A stretch of 64,000 nt of DNA from UBA2336 sp964404445 (GTDB lineage Bacteria > Bacteroidota > Bacteroidia > Cytophagales > Cyclobacteriaceae), in the NCBI GenBank assembly GCA_964404445.1, contig CAYOJW010000002.1, forward strand, positions 674,827-738,826. The letters are read 5' to 3'. How positions within the stretch are numbered: position 1 is the stretch's first letter; each line of letters begins with the position of its first letter. Position numbers and translations under genes: made by a program. Below are positions 48,045 to 56,384 of this stretch, one piece after another. The notes below the pieces were generated by a model. That model was not told where the DNA came from. It saw nothing but the letters and a program-made list of their open reading frames with translations, and did not search any database.

Positions 48045-50858
48045 CTACATCCCCATCATCACAAATGCACCCCAATAGTACGGGTCTTTGTACGTTGTCA
48101 TTAACTGAAGCTGTGCCAGTTTAAACGCTTTCTGTTTGTTGCCAGATTTAATCCAGTTGTTGTAAAAATTAGTCATCAGTTGTTGCGTGGCCGCATCGTC
48201 AACTTTCCATAAGCTCATAATCAGGGCTTCGGCACCGGCTACCTGAAACGCACGCTGCAAGCCATACACACCTTCACCGGCTTTAATATCGCCCAGGCCG
48301 GTTTCGCACGCGCTTAAAATAACCAAGTTAGTGCCCTCCAAATTTAAGTTCATGGCTTCGTAAGCCGTTAGCACTCCGTTGTCGTTGCTGGTCATGTCGG
48401 CATTATGGCCTGCGCCAATCGCCTTGCCCACTCCGGCCAAAATTAATCCTGAACGCAACAGCGGATTGCGCGAAGCATTCTCTGCATCTACACCAAAAAC
48501 AGAACCTGAGCTTTCACCGGCATCCTGTAAGAAATATCCGTGCGTGGCAATGTGCAACAAACTCGGGCTGCGCAGTGCTTTTATATTTTTCTCGGTGGCC
48601 TCGGCCTGCATCACCGAGTTTACCTGATAGCCTGCGGTTTTTAATACTTTTGAAACACCATCGATTTCCGTTTTAGTGCCGGGCAGTGCCGCTATATCGG
48701 GCGTCTGATAATCGGGGAAACCCAACAGGAATGCATTCTTTTTGGGGACATCCGATTTCTTAGCTTTTAACGCTACCAAATCTTTTGAATTACCGATAAT
48801 GATAAGGTCGGAGGCGTTGATCACAAACGTTTCGTCAGGGCGTTTCAGTGTGTTTACGTTCAGTTGATTATACACTCCGTCTGGTGAAACATAGATTGTT
48901 TTTTTACCGGCCGTTTCGGCATCGATCTTCGCCCAGTATTGTGGGTACGAGTTATCATCGGGTATGCGTTGTTGAATGGCGTTGCGATAAAATTTTGCAA
49001 AACGGGTTTCTAATTGGGCACCATTATCCAACACAACCAACTTAGGCATTTCCAAACCTTTCTTCAGAATCAATGCCACATACTTAGCATCGGTGGTAAA
49101 GTCTTGTGCAAAACCGCGTACCCGTACAATGTCCACGATGGCTTCGGTTTCGTTGAGCAATCGCAGAATTTGTTTGTAGCTGGTTTTTTGCGTGGAGTAC
49201 CCGGACGAGAATTCGGCTGATCGTTCGGAAAGTGATTTCTCTGTAGCATTGGCTTTACGTTCTAATTCGGCCAGGTTAATCTTTTGATCTTTTAACTCTT
49301 CGCGCGAAAAGGAATATAACCGTGCGAGTTGTTCTTTCTGGTCTAACCAATCGAGGTAATCGTTAATGAGTGTTGTATTCCTGCTGTTGAGGATCGATTC
49401 TTTAACCTTATTGGTCGAGTTCAGCAACAATGCTTTGGTGGCCATCTGGTAATCGAAAAAATCCTGCGCCACGTACGGCATGGTAGCACTTGCTTCTACT
49501 GCAAAATTGTAAAAGCGTTGGAAGCGCGGAGCGGTAATGTCCCAATAACTTGTTTTTTCGGCTTCGCTCATGGGCGGAAAGTACAGGTTAATGAAGTCGA
49601 TGGTTTTATCCATTACTTCGCGATACGCCATATAAGCTTGTTCGTATTTATTGGTTTTCCAATACAAGATGGCGAGGTCTTCCTGTGTGCGCACGTAATC
49701 GGGGTGCTTCGTGCCCAGCAGGGCTTCGCGCGTTGTCAGTGCTTTGTTAAATTCTTTTTCGGCTTCATCGTAGCGGCCTGTGAGGCGCAGAAAGTTACCG
49801 ATGTCGCTTGTAACCTTTGCGTACGATATATTGTTTTCGGTGTAATTATATTTATAAACACCGCGAGCTTTCCGCAACAGCGATTCAACCTGATCGGTTT
49901 TGCCCATTTGGATGTACAGCACACCTAACTGATTTAATAGCCCTGCGTATTCGGCATTGGCTGTTTGTTTCCGGTTTTCAAAAACCGTTTTCATGTCGAG
50001 GAAAATTTTCTCGGCTTCGGCATACTTCCCGGATACCTGGTATATGTAAGCAAGGTTTGCCTGAAACTTTCGGTTATCGAACGATTGGGTTGCTTTCCAT
50101 TGGGCATCTTCTTTGGCGGTTAATGCCTGTTTCATTAAACCGGATGCTTCTTCGTACCGGCCAACCGCCTGCAACAACATAGCCGTGTTGTTTAATATGA
50201 TGGCGTGCTGCATACCTTTGCCAAAATATTTTTCACTTCGCACGATTGCCTCCTGAAAATCACGTTCGGCTTCGGTGTATTGCCCCTGTGCCTGATACAG
50301 CTTTGCGCGGTTATTCAGGTTAACAATATAGGCCGCGCTGTTCTTTCCAAGTGATTGATCACTCATGGTCAATGAACGTTCAATATGGTTTTTGGCACTT
50401 CCCAGTTTTCCCTGCGTTAAGTTTACCAGACCAAGATTTGATAACGCACGGAGATAAAGCACCTGATTTGTTAAATCTTTTTGTTCAAGGTATGTTTTGG
50501 CGCTATCGAAATACAATTCAGCCATCCGATAATTCCTCAACCTGAAATCATAGTAATCTATACCCATGCGTATTTTTTCACGGGCTACATCCAGCGGGGT
50601 TTTATCGGCTTCGGAGGACAGCAAAAAATGTGTCACCTTATTTCTATTCTCACCACTCTGTTTCACATCAAAAAATCCGGCATTATCGTTTACGGAAATG
50701 GCAAACTGAAAATCGATCGAGTCCATGGCGGCATTAGACTGCGTTGCTTTTTTAGCGCCTTCTTTCCGTGCAAGTTTTTCGAGTTGGCCTAATATCTGGG
50801 CGTTAAGCTGGCCGAGCGTGCATACAACAATGAACGCAACAAAGAATATCTTTTTCAT
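48045..50858 (-). CDS. Secreted TPR protein with CHAT protease domain
   Basis: The 937-residue protein has a signal peptide (1-20), about ten TPR-like repeats (about 95-430, e.g. AAYIVNLNNRAKLYQAQGQY), a helical linker and a C-terminal CHAT domain (about 590-937). The caspase-like dyad is intact: H773 in HIATHGYFL and C851 in LVILSACETGLGD. CHAT proteins are proteases, some activated in defence or cell-death systems; this one is exported, so it acts in the periplasm or outside. A gene for a small secreted coiled-coil protein lies directly upstream. Confidence 0.9.
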   Translation of the reverse strand: MKKIFFVAFIVVCTLGQLNAQILGQLEKLARKEGAKKATQSNAAMDSIDFQFAISVNDNAGFFDVKQSGENRNKVTHFLLSSEADKTPLDVAREKIRMGIDYYDFRLRNYRMAELYFDSAKTYLEQKDLTNQVLYLRALSNLGLVNLTQGKLGSAKNHIERSLTMSDQSLGKNSAAYIVNLNNRAKLYQAQGQYTEAERDFQEAIVRSEKYFGKGMQHAIILNNTAMLLQAVGRYEEASGLMKQALTAKEDAQWKATQSFDNRKFQANLAYIYQVSGKYAEAEKIFLDMKTVFENRKQTANAEYAGLLNQLGVLYIQMGKTDQVESLLRKARGVYKYNYTENNISYAKVTSDIGNFLRLTGRYDEAEKEFNKALTTREALLGTKHPDYVRTQEDLAILYWKTNKYEQAYMAYREVMDKTIDFINLYFPPMSEAEKTSYWDITAPRFQRFYNFAVEASATMPYVAQDFFDYQMATKALLLNSTNKVKESILNSRNTTLINDYLDWLDQKEQLARLYSFSREELKDQKINLAELERKANATEKSLSERSAEFSSGYSTQKTSYKQILRLLNETEAIVDIVRVRGFAQDFTTDAKYVALILKKGLEMPKLVVLDNGAQLETRFAKFYRNAIQQRIPDDNSYPQYWAKIDAETAGKKTIYVSPDGVYNQLNVNTLKRPDETFVINASDLIIIGNSKDLVALKAKKSDVPKKNAFLLGFPDYQTPDIAALPGTKTEIDGVSKVLKTAGYQVNSVMQAEATEKNIKALRSPSLLHIATHGYFLQDAGESSGSVFGVDAENASRNPLLRSGLILAGVGKAIGAGHNADMTSNDNGVLTAYEAMNLNLEGTNLVILSACETGLGDIKAGEGVYGLQRAFQVAGAEALIMSLWKVDDAATQQLMTNFYNNWIKSGNKQKAFKLAQLQLMTTYKDPYYWGAFVMMGM

Positions 50859-50874
50859 ACAACAAAGGGTCTGT

Positions 50875-50907
50875 AAAAAAGAAAGGTTGGATTTAACAAC
50901 CCAACCT
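50875..50907 (-). terminator. Terminator or attenuator between the coiled-coil gene and the CHAT gene
   Basis: On the minus strand the stem AGGTTGG / CCAACCT with a ten-base loop is followed by TTCTTTTTT. It lies after the stop at 50935 and before the CHAT start at 50858, so read-through, if any, would set the ratio of the two products. Confidence 0.65.
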
Positions 50908-50934
50908 CTCCTCTACAAAACTAAGGATAATCTC

Positions 50935-51462
50935 TTAATCTTCTTCAATTTCCACACCGCGCTTCTTCAGCTCACCGGCCACTACTTTGGTGTTGGTGGT
51001 TACAATGGCTGATACCTGCGCAAGGTTTTCTTTGGCGGCATTTAACCCTTTAATAGAGGCGTTGGTGTTTTTGGTTGCGATGGGCGCGCGGGTACGGGGC
51101 GAAACATTTTTTACGCTGTTGAGCAGGTCTTTACTTTCGGTATCGAGGTTGCCAATTCTGGTGGTTAGTTCTTTGCTTGCTTTTGTAATGCCTCGCAAGG
51201 CTTTGTAATCGTCTTTCAGTGTTTCCAGCGTGGCGCTTGATGGCGTAGCGGCATACGTTTTCACCGAAGCATCTACCCGTGCTGCATCTGTTTTCAGGGT
51301 TGATGATTCATCAAAAATATCAAACGAGCTGTTTTTAAACGTATCGAAATCAGAAACACCAATATTTGTGGGGCGTTGCGGCTGTTTGTCGTCCTGCGCC
51401 TGTGTGAATTGCGGAGCAGCAAATAAGGCAAGCACAAAAAGCAAATAGGTTAATTTTTTCAT
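50935..51462 (-). CDS. Small secreted helical protein
   Basis: The 175-residue protein has a signal peptide (1-22, TQAQ) and a mature part made of long amphipathic helices with Ser/Thr/Ala-rich heptads (LTTRIGNLDTESKDLLNSV), probably coiled coil. It ends in an acidic tail. No family was recognised. It lies 76 bases upstream of the CHAT/TPR gene on the same strand, so a partner or substrate role is possible. Confidence 0.65.
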   Translation of the reverse strand: MKKLTYLLFVLALFAAPQFTQAQDDKQPQRPTNIGVSDFDTFKNSSFDIFDESSTLKTDAARVDASVKTYAATPSSATLETLKDDYKALRGITKASKELTTRIGNLDTESKDLLNSVKNVSPRTRAPIATKNTNASIKGLNAAKENLAQVSAIVTTNTKVVAGELKKRGVEIEED

Positions 51463-51572
51463 AAACAGATTGGGTTAAATTGCGCATCTAAAGTAACGCA
51501 AATACCGCTTTAAGTCAATGCGGACAGCGGTGGTAATAAAAATTTAACCTTTGTTTTTTAGTTTCTGTATAA

Positions 51573-52301
51573 GTGAAAATTCTAATTAAACTATACACGG
51601 CCTGGGTACTGATCGTTTTTACGGTGTTTATGATCATTTTTTTGCCCGGCATTCTTATTCCTTTTTTGTTAGGACGAAAATTCTCGTGGATTGGCTATGA
51701 GTTTTTAAGGCTCTGGTCGTGGGTGTTCAGTATGCTCACGTTTATCCGGTACGAGTTTTCAGGCACCGAACACCTCACTAAAAATACATCGTGCATTTAC
51801 GTGAGCAACCACACTTCGTTTTTAGACATTCCGGGTATAAGGCTGATTATTCCGGGCGAGTTCAGACCCATCGCTAAAAAAGAGCTGTTGAAAATCCCCA
51901 TCTTCGGTATCATTGTAAAAGCCGCTACCGTAGTGGTTGACCGGTCGAACGCACAAAGCCGCAAACGAAGCATTGAAAAACTGCGCGATATTTTAGCTGG
52001 AGGCATTTCCATCTTAGTATTTGCCGAAGGTACGCAAAACCGGACGAAAGAAATTTTACAACCGTTTAAAGACGGTGCCTTTCGCATCGCCATCGACACG
52101 CAATTACCCATTGTGCCGTTAGTGGTTACCGGGGCTGGGCCGCTAATGCCCCCCGGCACATTAACCATAAAACCCGGCCGCATTAAAATAATTGCCGGTG
52201 CGCCCATTCCGGTTACGGGATTATCAACCAATGATACACAAACGTTAAAACAACAGGTGTTTGATACCATGCTGGGTATTTATAAACAGAATATGGGATG
52301 A
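51573..52301 (+). CDS. 1-acyl-sn-glycerol-3-phosphate acyltransferase family protein
   Basis: The 242-residue PlsC-type enzyme has a hydrophobic N-terminus (about 8-30), the catalytic HX4D motif in NHTSFLDI, the glycerol-phosphate motif FAEGTQNR, and PLVVTGAG. It transfers acyl chains to lysophosphatidic acid or a related acceptor at the membrane. It starts with GTG at 51573. Confidence 0.88.
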   Translation: MKILIKLYTAWVLIVFTVFMIIFLPGILIPFLLGRKFSWIGYEFLRLWSWVFSMLTFIRYEFSGTEHLTKNTSCIYVSNHTSFLDIPGIRLIIPGEFRPIAKKELLKIPIFGIIVKAATVVVDRSNAQSRKRSIEKLRDILAGGISILVFAEGTQNRTKEILQPFKDGAFRIAIDTQLPIVPLVVTGAGPLMPPGTLTIKPGRIKIIAGAPIPVTGLSTNDTQTLKQQVFDTMLGIYKQNMG

Positions 52302-52336
52302 TGCTGTTGGCTCTTCATAACTTACATGGTAAAATA

Positions 52337-52403
52337 GCTAATCACACCAATCAAACACATCAAGATATTTATGTAGTTTTGTTATATGTATAAACGATTA
52401 GGC
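52337..52403 (+). repeat. Repeat B, copy 1 (attC-like)
   Basis: GCTAATC (52337-52343) and GATTAGGC (52396-52403) are inverted boxes. The segment matches 53081-53146 well in its right half (tattt-tgtagttttgt, then atgtataaacga). It contains TAGTTTTG, a good -7 box, but without a -33 partner. It stands directly in front of the lipoprotein gene. Confidence 0.45.
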
Positions 52404-52415
52404 AGCAAGCGCACA

Positions 52416-53006
52416 ATGACTCTTAAGGTAATGATTCAACGATTGATACCGGTGCTAACTATTTTACTTATAACAAGCTGTTCAGAGAAATCAAAAACGG
52501 ACTCAGCCGACAATTTGGAACAGCAAACAAAAATAACAACGTTTTCAAGCGTTTACGATACTTTAGATTTTTTAACTGTTCCTATTACGTTGACACCTGA
52601 CACATGGGACGAGATGCATAGAAAACATTTAAGCAAATACGGAGTAGGTGAAGGTTGGGAGCTTTTGAAACATCCCTATGCGAGATTGATCGAGAGTTCA
52701 AATTACAAAGGAATAATTTTCATTTCGACAGACGAAACTGGTTCACCGACTTTAATAACAATTGACAAAAGTGGACATCCAATCGACACGTTGTTTCTAT
52801 TGGGCGACTCAGGTGGAAATGACCCAAGTACAGGAACGAGTGAAATTGCAACCATTAACAAGGACTTCATCATTCACCTTATTGACAGTACATCGACTTT
52901 TGATGTTGATCAAAATGGAAATAGAATCGAAAATTCTGGTAAACTGACAGTGACTAACGAGAGATACCGTATTTTGGACAACGGAAAAATTAATAAGATT
53001 AGATAA
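52416..53006 (+). CDS. Lipoprotein of unknown function
   Basis: The product has a lipoprotein signal (start 52416 or 52431) ending at ITSC, then about 170 residues without a recognised domain: TLDFLTVPITLTPDTWDEMH, IIFISTDETGSPTLITIDKSG, a Gly/Ser/Thr turn and a terminal strand NERYRILDNGKINKI. The central strands may form a small propeller-like or beta-sandwich domain. It is AT-rich and lies between two copies of repeat B, so it may be a mobile cassette. Confidence 0.6.
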   Translation: MTLKVMIQRLIPVLTILLITSCSEKSKTDSADNLEQQTKITTFSSVYDTLDFLTVPITLTPDTWDEMHRKHLSKYGVGEGWELLKHPYARLIESSNYKGIIFISTDETGSPTLITIDKSGHPIDTLFLLGDSGGNDPSTGTSEIATINKDFIIHLIDSTSTFDVDQNGNRIENSGKLTVTNERYRILDNGKINKIR

Positions 53007-53435
53007 GTTCGTCTATTGCCAATAGTTACTATTTGCAATCGTGGGGTCTGATGTAAATATTTAGTTTTTAAATTAATAAACTATCACACCAAGCCAGTTA
53101 AAATAGGGGTATTTGTGTAGTTTTGTACATATATAAACGAATTGGGCGCAATTTTCGAGCACAGCAAGAAGAGTTGTGTGATTGATAAAAAAAGAGAATT
53201 GCTTATATAGATAGATTCCCCTCGTAGATAAATTTGTTACTTGATTTAAGAGAATAAAGTGGAATTGGAGGAATAACACGTTTCAAACTTTCCGACCATA
53301 AACAAATTTTTTCTCTAACAACAAGGTTATTTTTGACTGTTGGTTTTTGCGGTGACCTCTTACTTTGTGTAACTGCAATATTTTGCGAACTATTCATTGC
53401 AGAGAGAACATAAAACTTAAAGACAATAATAAAAA
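53007..53435. other. AT-rich stretch with repeat B and no clear gene
   Basis: It holds repeat B copy 2 (53081-53146) and about 290 bases of AT-rich DNA. A minus-strand open frame (53203-53445, 80 codons) exists but lacks any recognisable domain, so I do not call it a gene. Confidence 0.5.
53081..53146 (+). repeat. Repeat B, copy 2 (attC-like)
   Basis: It matches copy 1 at 52337-52403, sharing ctatcacaccaa-type and tagttttgta-atataaacga words. It is followed by ATTGGGCGCAA, whose complement TTGCGCCAA opens the site at 53656, so the stretch between behaves as one more cassette-like unit. Confidence 0.45.
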
Positions 53436-53645
53436 GTGTATCCATATCATAATAAAATTAAGCAGAGAATAAAAAGTGGAGAACTTGTTCGCTACGAATA
53501 TGTTGAGAACTATAAAGGCATTTCCCCTTGCTTATTACTGTATTTCTCTACTGAACCCTATGTAAAACCTGTTCGCGAACACCGCTTTGATGAATACGAA
53601 ACGATTTTTTCTCAAATAAACTTACACAGACAAAAGGAAAAATGA
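53436..53645 (+). CDS. Small hypothetical protein
   Basis: The 69-residue product starts with GTG at 53436 and is rich in Tyr, Arg and Glu (IKSGELVRYEYVENYKGISP, KPVREHRFDEYETIF). No signal peptide or domain is recognised. It is AT-rich and sits directly before an attC-like site, as cassette genes do, which is the main support for it being real. Confidence 0.45.
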   Translation: MYPYHNKIKQRIKSGELVRYEYVENYKGISPCLLLYFSTEPYVKPVREHRFDEYETIFSQINLHRQKEK

Positions 53646-53655
53646 TGACCATAAA

Positions 53656-53824
53656 TTGCGCCAACATTGCAGACAAATTAAACTACAGCAAACAAAGTTT
53701 CGTTCTGTATCAGGAGGGCTGACGTGCAACCTTGGAGCCTTGTGCTTCTATTAAACTTTAGTAATAAATTGAAACTTTGTGCGCTGAAACCCGCCCGAAC
53801 GCCAAGCCTGAAAACGTTGCTGCA
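53656..53824 (+). repeat. attC-like site 4
   Basis: It begins with TTGCGCCAAC (53656-53665) and ends at G53816|TTGCTGC. The right half CCGCCC ... AACGTT (25 bases from CCGCC to the G) matches sites 1-3. It stops five bases before the rsmG stop codon. Confidence 0.45.
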
Positions 53825-53828
53825 TTTC

Positions 53829-54458
53829 TCACAACGGCACGTACACCACTTTCTTTGTTTCGAAAAACTCTTCCGGGAAATAATCGGTAAGGTTGTACAA
53901 ACTATACGGACGTTTTAATTCGCTCAACTCTTCTGTAAGGTCACCGCCTTTCAGGTACAAAATACCGTTATCGAGCGCATGTACCGATTTGCTTTTTGTT
54001 TTTTGGTTTACCCAGCCATAAAACTCTTTCATGCGCGTTACGGCACGGCTCACAATAAAATCGTATTTGTTTTTGATTTGTTCGGCACGGATGTGCTCGC
54101 CTGTTACATTTTTTAACCCTGCACCTTCGGCAACAGCCTTTACAACGGTAATCTTTTTCCCGATCGAATCTACCAAATGAAAATTTGTTTCGGGGAAAAG
54201 GATGGCCAGCGGAATACCCGGAAAACCTCCGCCTGTACCCACATCGAGCACCGAAGCGCCCGGCTTGAAGGCCATTACTTTTGCAATACCCAGCGAATGC
54301 AGTACGTGGTTAGTGTATAGATTATCAATGTCCTTCCGGGAAATCACATTGATTTTTTCGTTCCACTCTGAATAAAGCGCGAAGAGTTTTGAAAATTTTG
54401 ATTTTTGATCTTCCGTTAAATCAGGAAAATACCGGGATATAATATGTAAATCTTTCAA
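53829..54458 (-). CDS. rsmG: 16S rRNA (guanine(527)-N7)-methyltransferase
   Basis: The enzyme makes m7G527 in 16S rRNA using SAM. The 209-residue protein has motif I VLDVGTGGGFPGIPLA (70-85), the acidic LVDSIGKK, and DFIVSRAVTRM. The length and order are those of RsmG. It is the last gene of the operon GT2, sigma factor, rsmG. Confidence 0.94.
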   Translation of the reverse strand: MKDLHIISRYFPDLTEDQKSKFSKLFALYSEWNEKINVISRKDIDNLYTNHVLHSLGIAKVMAFKPGASVLDVGTGGGFPGIPLAILFPETNFHLVDSIGKKITVVKAVAEGAGLKNVTGEHIRAEQIKNKYDFIVSRAVTRMKEFYGWVNQKTKSKSVHALDNGILYLKGGDLTEELSELKRPYSLYNLTDYFPEEFFETKKVVYVPL

Positions 54459-54479
54459 TCGAAAATTTAAAATCTAAAA

Positions 54480-55091
54480 TCAAATATGGTCACGCTTGTT
54501 CTTCACCATCTCGAACATCAGTTCACGGGCACGGTGGAGTTGCGCTTTAACCGTGCCCAACGGGGCATCAAGTTCAACGGCAATTTCTTCGTACGAGAGT
54601 TCCTGAAAGTACCGGAGGCGCACTAACTTCTGATACTTGGGCGGGAGCTTATCTACGAACACCTGTATCAGTTCGGCTTTTTGCTCTTTAATGGTTTCTT
54701 CCTGCGGGTTCAGGTTCTCATCTTCTACCTCAATGGCAATGCCATCGCCATTATCATCTGTAAAACGGTTATCGATACTCAGGGTATTCAGTTTCTTTTT
54801 ACGGATGTGGTCGATGGTATTGTTCGTGGCAATGCGGAACAGCCACGTACTGAACGTAAAGTCTTTTTTAAACCGGTGCAGGCTGCGAAAAGCTTTGGCA
54901 AACGATTCGATGGTCAGGTCTTCGGCATCATCCACATTGCGCACCATTTTCAAAATCATGTGATAGACCGGGCGTTTATAACGCTGCATGAGTTTGGCAA
55001 ACGCTTTTTCATCGTTGTGCTGAACGGCCTGATCGATCAGGTCAAAGTCCTCAAGGGCTTTATCTGAAAATTGCCTGTTCAGTTCTTCCAT
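54480..55091 (-). CDS. Sigma-70 family (ECF-type) RNA polymerase sigma factor
   Basis: The 203-residue protein has region 2 (FAKLMQRYKRPVYHMILKMVRNVDDAEDLTIESFAKAF read in two parts) and region 4 (LPPKYQKLVRLRYFQELSYEEIAVEL plus GTVKAQLHRAR). A longer acidic linker (about 110-140) separates them. The ATG at 55091 is right: the upstream frame overlaps the GT2 gene. It overlaps GT2 by 13 bases. No anti-sigma gene follows, so it may be regulated by level rather than sequestration. Confidence 0.9.
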   Translation of the reverse strand: MEELNRQFSDKALEDFDLIDQAVQHNDEKAFAKLMQRYKRPVYHMILKMVRNVDDAEDLTIESFAKAFRSLHRFKKDFTFSTWLFRIATNNTIDHIRKKKLNTLSIDNRFTDDNGDGIAIEVEDENLNPQEETIKEQKAELIQVFVDKLPPKYQKLVRLRYFQELSYEEIAVELDAPLGTVKAQLHRARELMFEMVKNKRDHI

Positions 55092-56179
55092 CGTATTTTT
55101 TTCGTTATCAAGGCCACCGGAGCCGTTGAAAGATAATAAATCACGAAAACAAAATCTAAAACGGGTACAGCCCACCACTCAAATTTCTGGCCGAACCGCC
55201 CCGAAGCCTGCCGAATTGCCAGCGACAGCAGTAACGTCCTAAAAATCAATGCAATGGCAGCCCAACCAATCGTAGCCTGAAAAAACAACAGGGTTAAGCC
55301 TGCACACCATGTTATACTATGAGTGGCAAAAAACAAGGCTAACAAAATCTGGTGCATGGCCTTGTAGTGCTTCCCTACCGACAAATGCCTGATTTTTTGA
55401 CGATAAAATTCGCCCCAGGTTTCTTTCGGGAACGACACGATCAGGGCATCGGTACCCAACGCAGTGGTTACATTTTGTTTAGTCACGTGCTGGTTTACAA
55501 ACAGATCATCATCGCCACCGGTAACGCCTAAGTAATTGTTAAACCCTTTATGTTCTAAAAATACCGATTTCCGATACGCGAGGTTACGGCCAACGCCCAT
55601 GTACGGATTACCGGCCAACGCATAGCCGATATACTGCATGGCCGTAAACAAGGTTTCGAACCGGATGAGCAGATTCAAAAACCCGCTTTTCTTTTGATAC
55701 GATGAATAGCCCAGCACAAACGATTTATCATCCGCAAACTTTGTGCTCATGGTTTTTATCCATTGATCGTTTACCGGTCGGCAGTCGGCATCGGTTAGCA
55801 ACACCCAATCGTATTGTGCAGCTTTAATGCCCAGCGTAAGGGCATATTTTTTTCCGTTTACGTGAGCCGGGGCACGATCGATGTGCACCATGCGCAGCCT
55901 GTTATTTTTCTTGGTTTCTTCCAGCAACAGATCGTACGTGCCATCGTTGGAACGATCGTTCACCACAATTACTTCATAAGCCGGGTGATCCTGGTTTAAC
56001 AGCACCGGGATCAGCTCACGCAAATGCGGCTCTTCATCGTGTGCGCAAACAATAACCGAAACAGGTCGCGGGTCGGCCGGCAGGCTTTTGTCTTTTTTTG
56101 AAAGTACAATCCAAAAAACAAGGATGTAAATAACCTGGAGGGCAACAGCCGCTACAAAAAAAATGAACAAGGTTTGCAA
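55079..56179 (-). CDS. Membrane-bound glycosyltransferase family 2
   Basis: The 366-residue protein has an N-terminal membrane helix (about 5-25), a GT-A domain with VSVIVCAHDEEPHLRELIP, VVNDRSNDGT, the metal-binding DAD in LLTDADCRP, and GVTGGDDDLFVNQH, then about three C-terminal helices. It lacks the QxxRW motif in its usual form (RQKIRHLSVGKHYK stands there). It is the first gene of the operon with the sigma factor and rsmG. The acceptor is unknown. Confidence 0.88.
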   Translation of the reverse strand: MQTLFIFFVAAVALQVIYILVFWIVLSKKDKSLPADPRPVSVIVCAHDEEPHLRELIPVLLNQDHPAYEVIVVNDRSNDGTYDLLLEETKKNNRLRMVHIDRAPAHVNGKKYALTLGIKAAQYDWVLLTDADCRPVNDQWIKTMSTKFADDKSFVLGYSSYQKKSGFLNLLIRFETLFTAMQYIGYALAGNPYMGVGRNLAYRKSVFLEHKGFNNYLGVTGGDDDLFVNQHVTKQNVTTALGTDALIVSFPKETWGEFYRQKIRHLSVGKHYKAMHQILLALFFATHSITWCAGLTLLFFQATIGWAAIALIFRTLLLSLAIRQASGRFGQKFEWWAVPVLDFVFVIYYLSTAPVALITKKIRWKN

Positions 56180-56384
56180 CGATTTACAGTTAAGAGCGTG
56201 AGTGTTCCGTTATCGCTGCGCGGATCGATCCCGACCCCGACCAGCCAAAACGGAACCACAAATATACACGTACCCGCACACGGACTTACGCAAAACGAAA
56301 GTTTTTATATAAAAGGTTTTTCGTAACACTTAAAATAGTTAAGCGACATATCCGTATTAGCTTTGCCCCCGTATAACGTTTTAT

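Noticed and set aside
53203..53445. 80-codon minus-strand open frame in the AT-rich gap before rsmG
   Set aside because: No domain, signal peptide or plausible promoter; composition of low-complexity AT-rich DNA, and it overlaps the start of the plus-strand gene at 53436.
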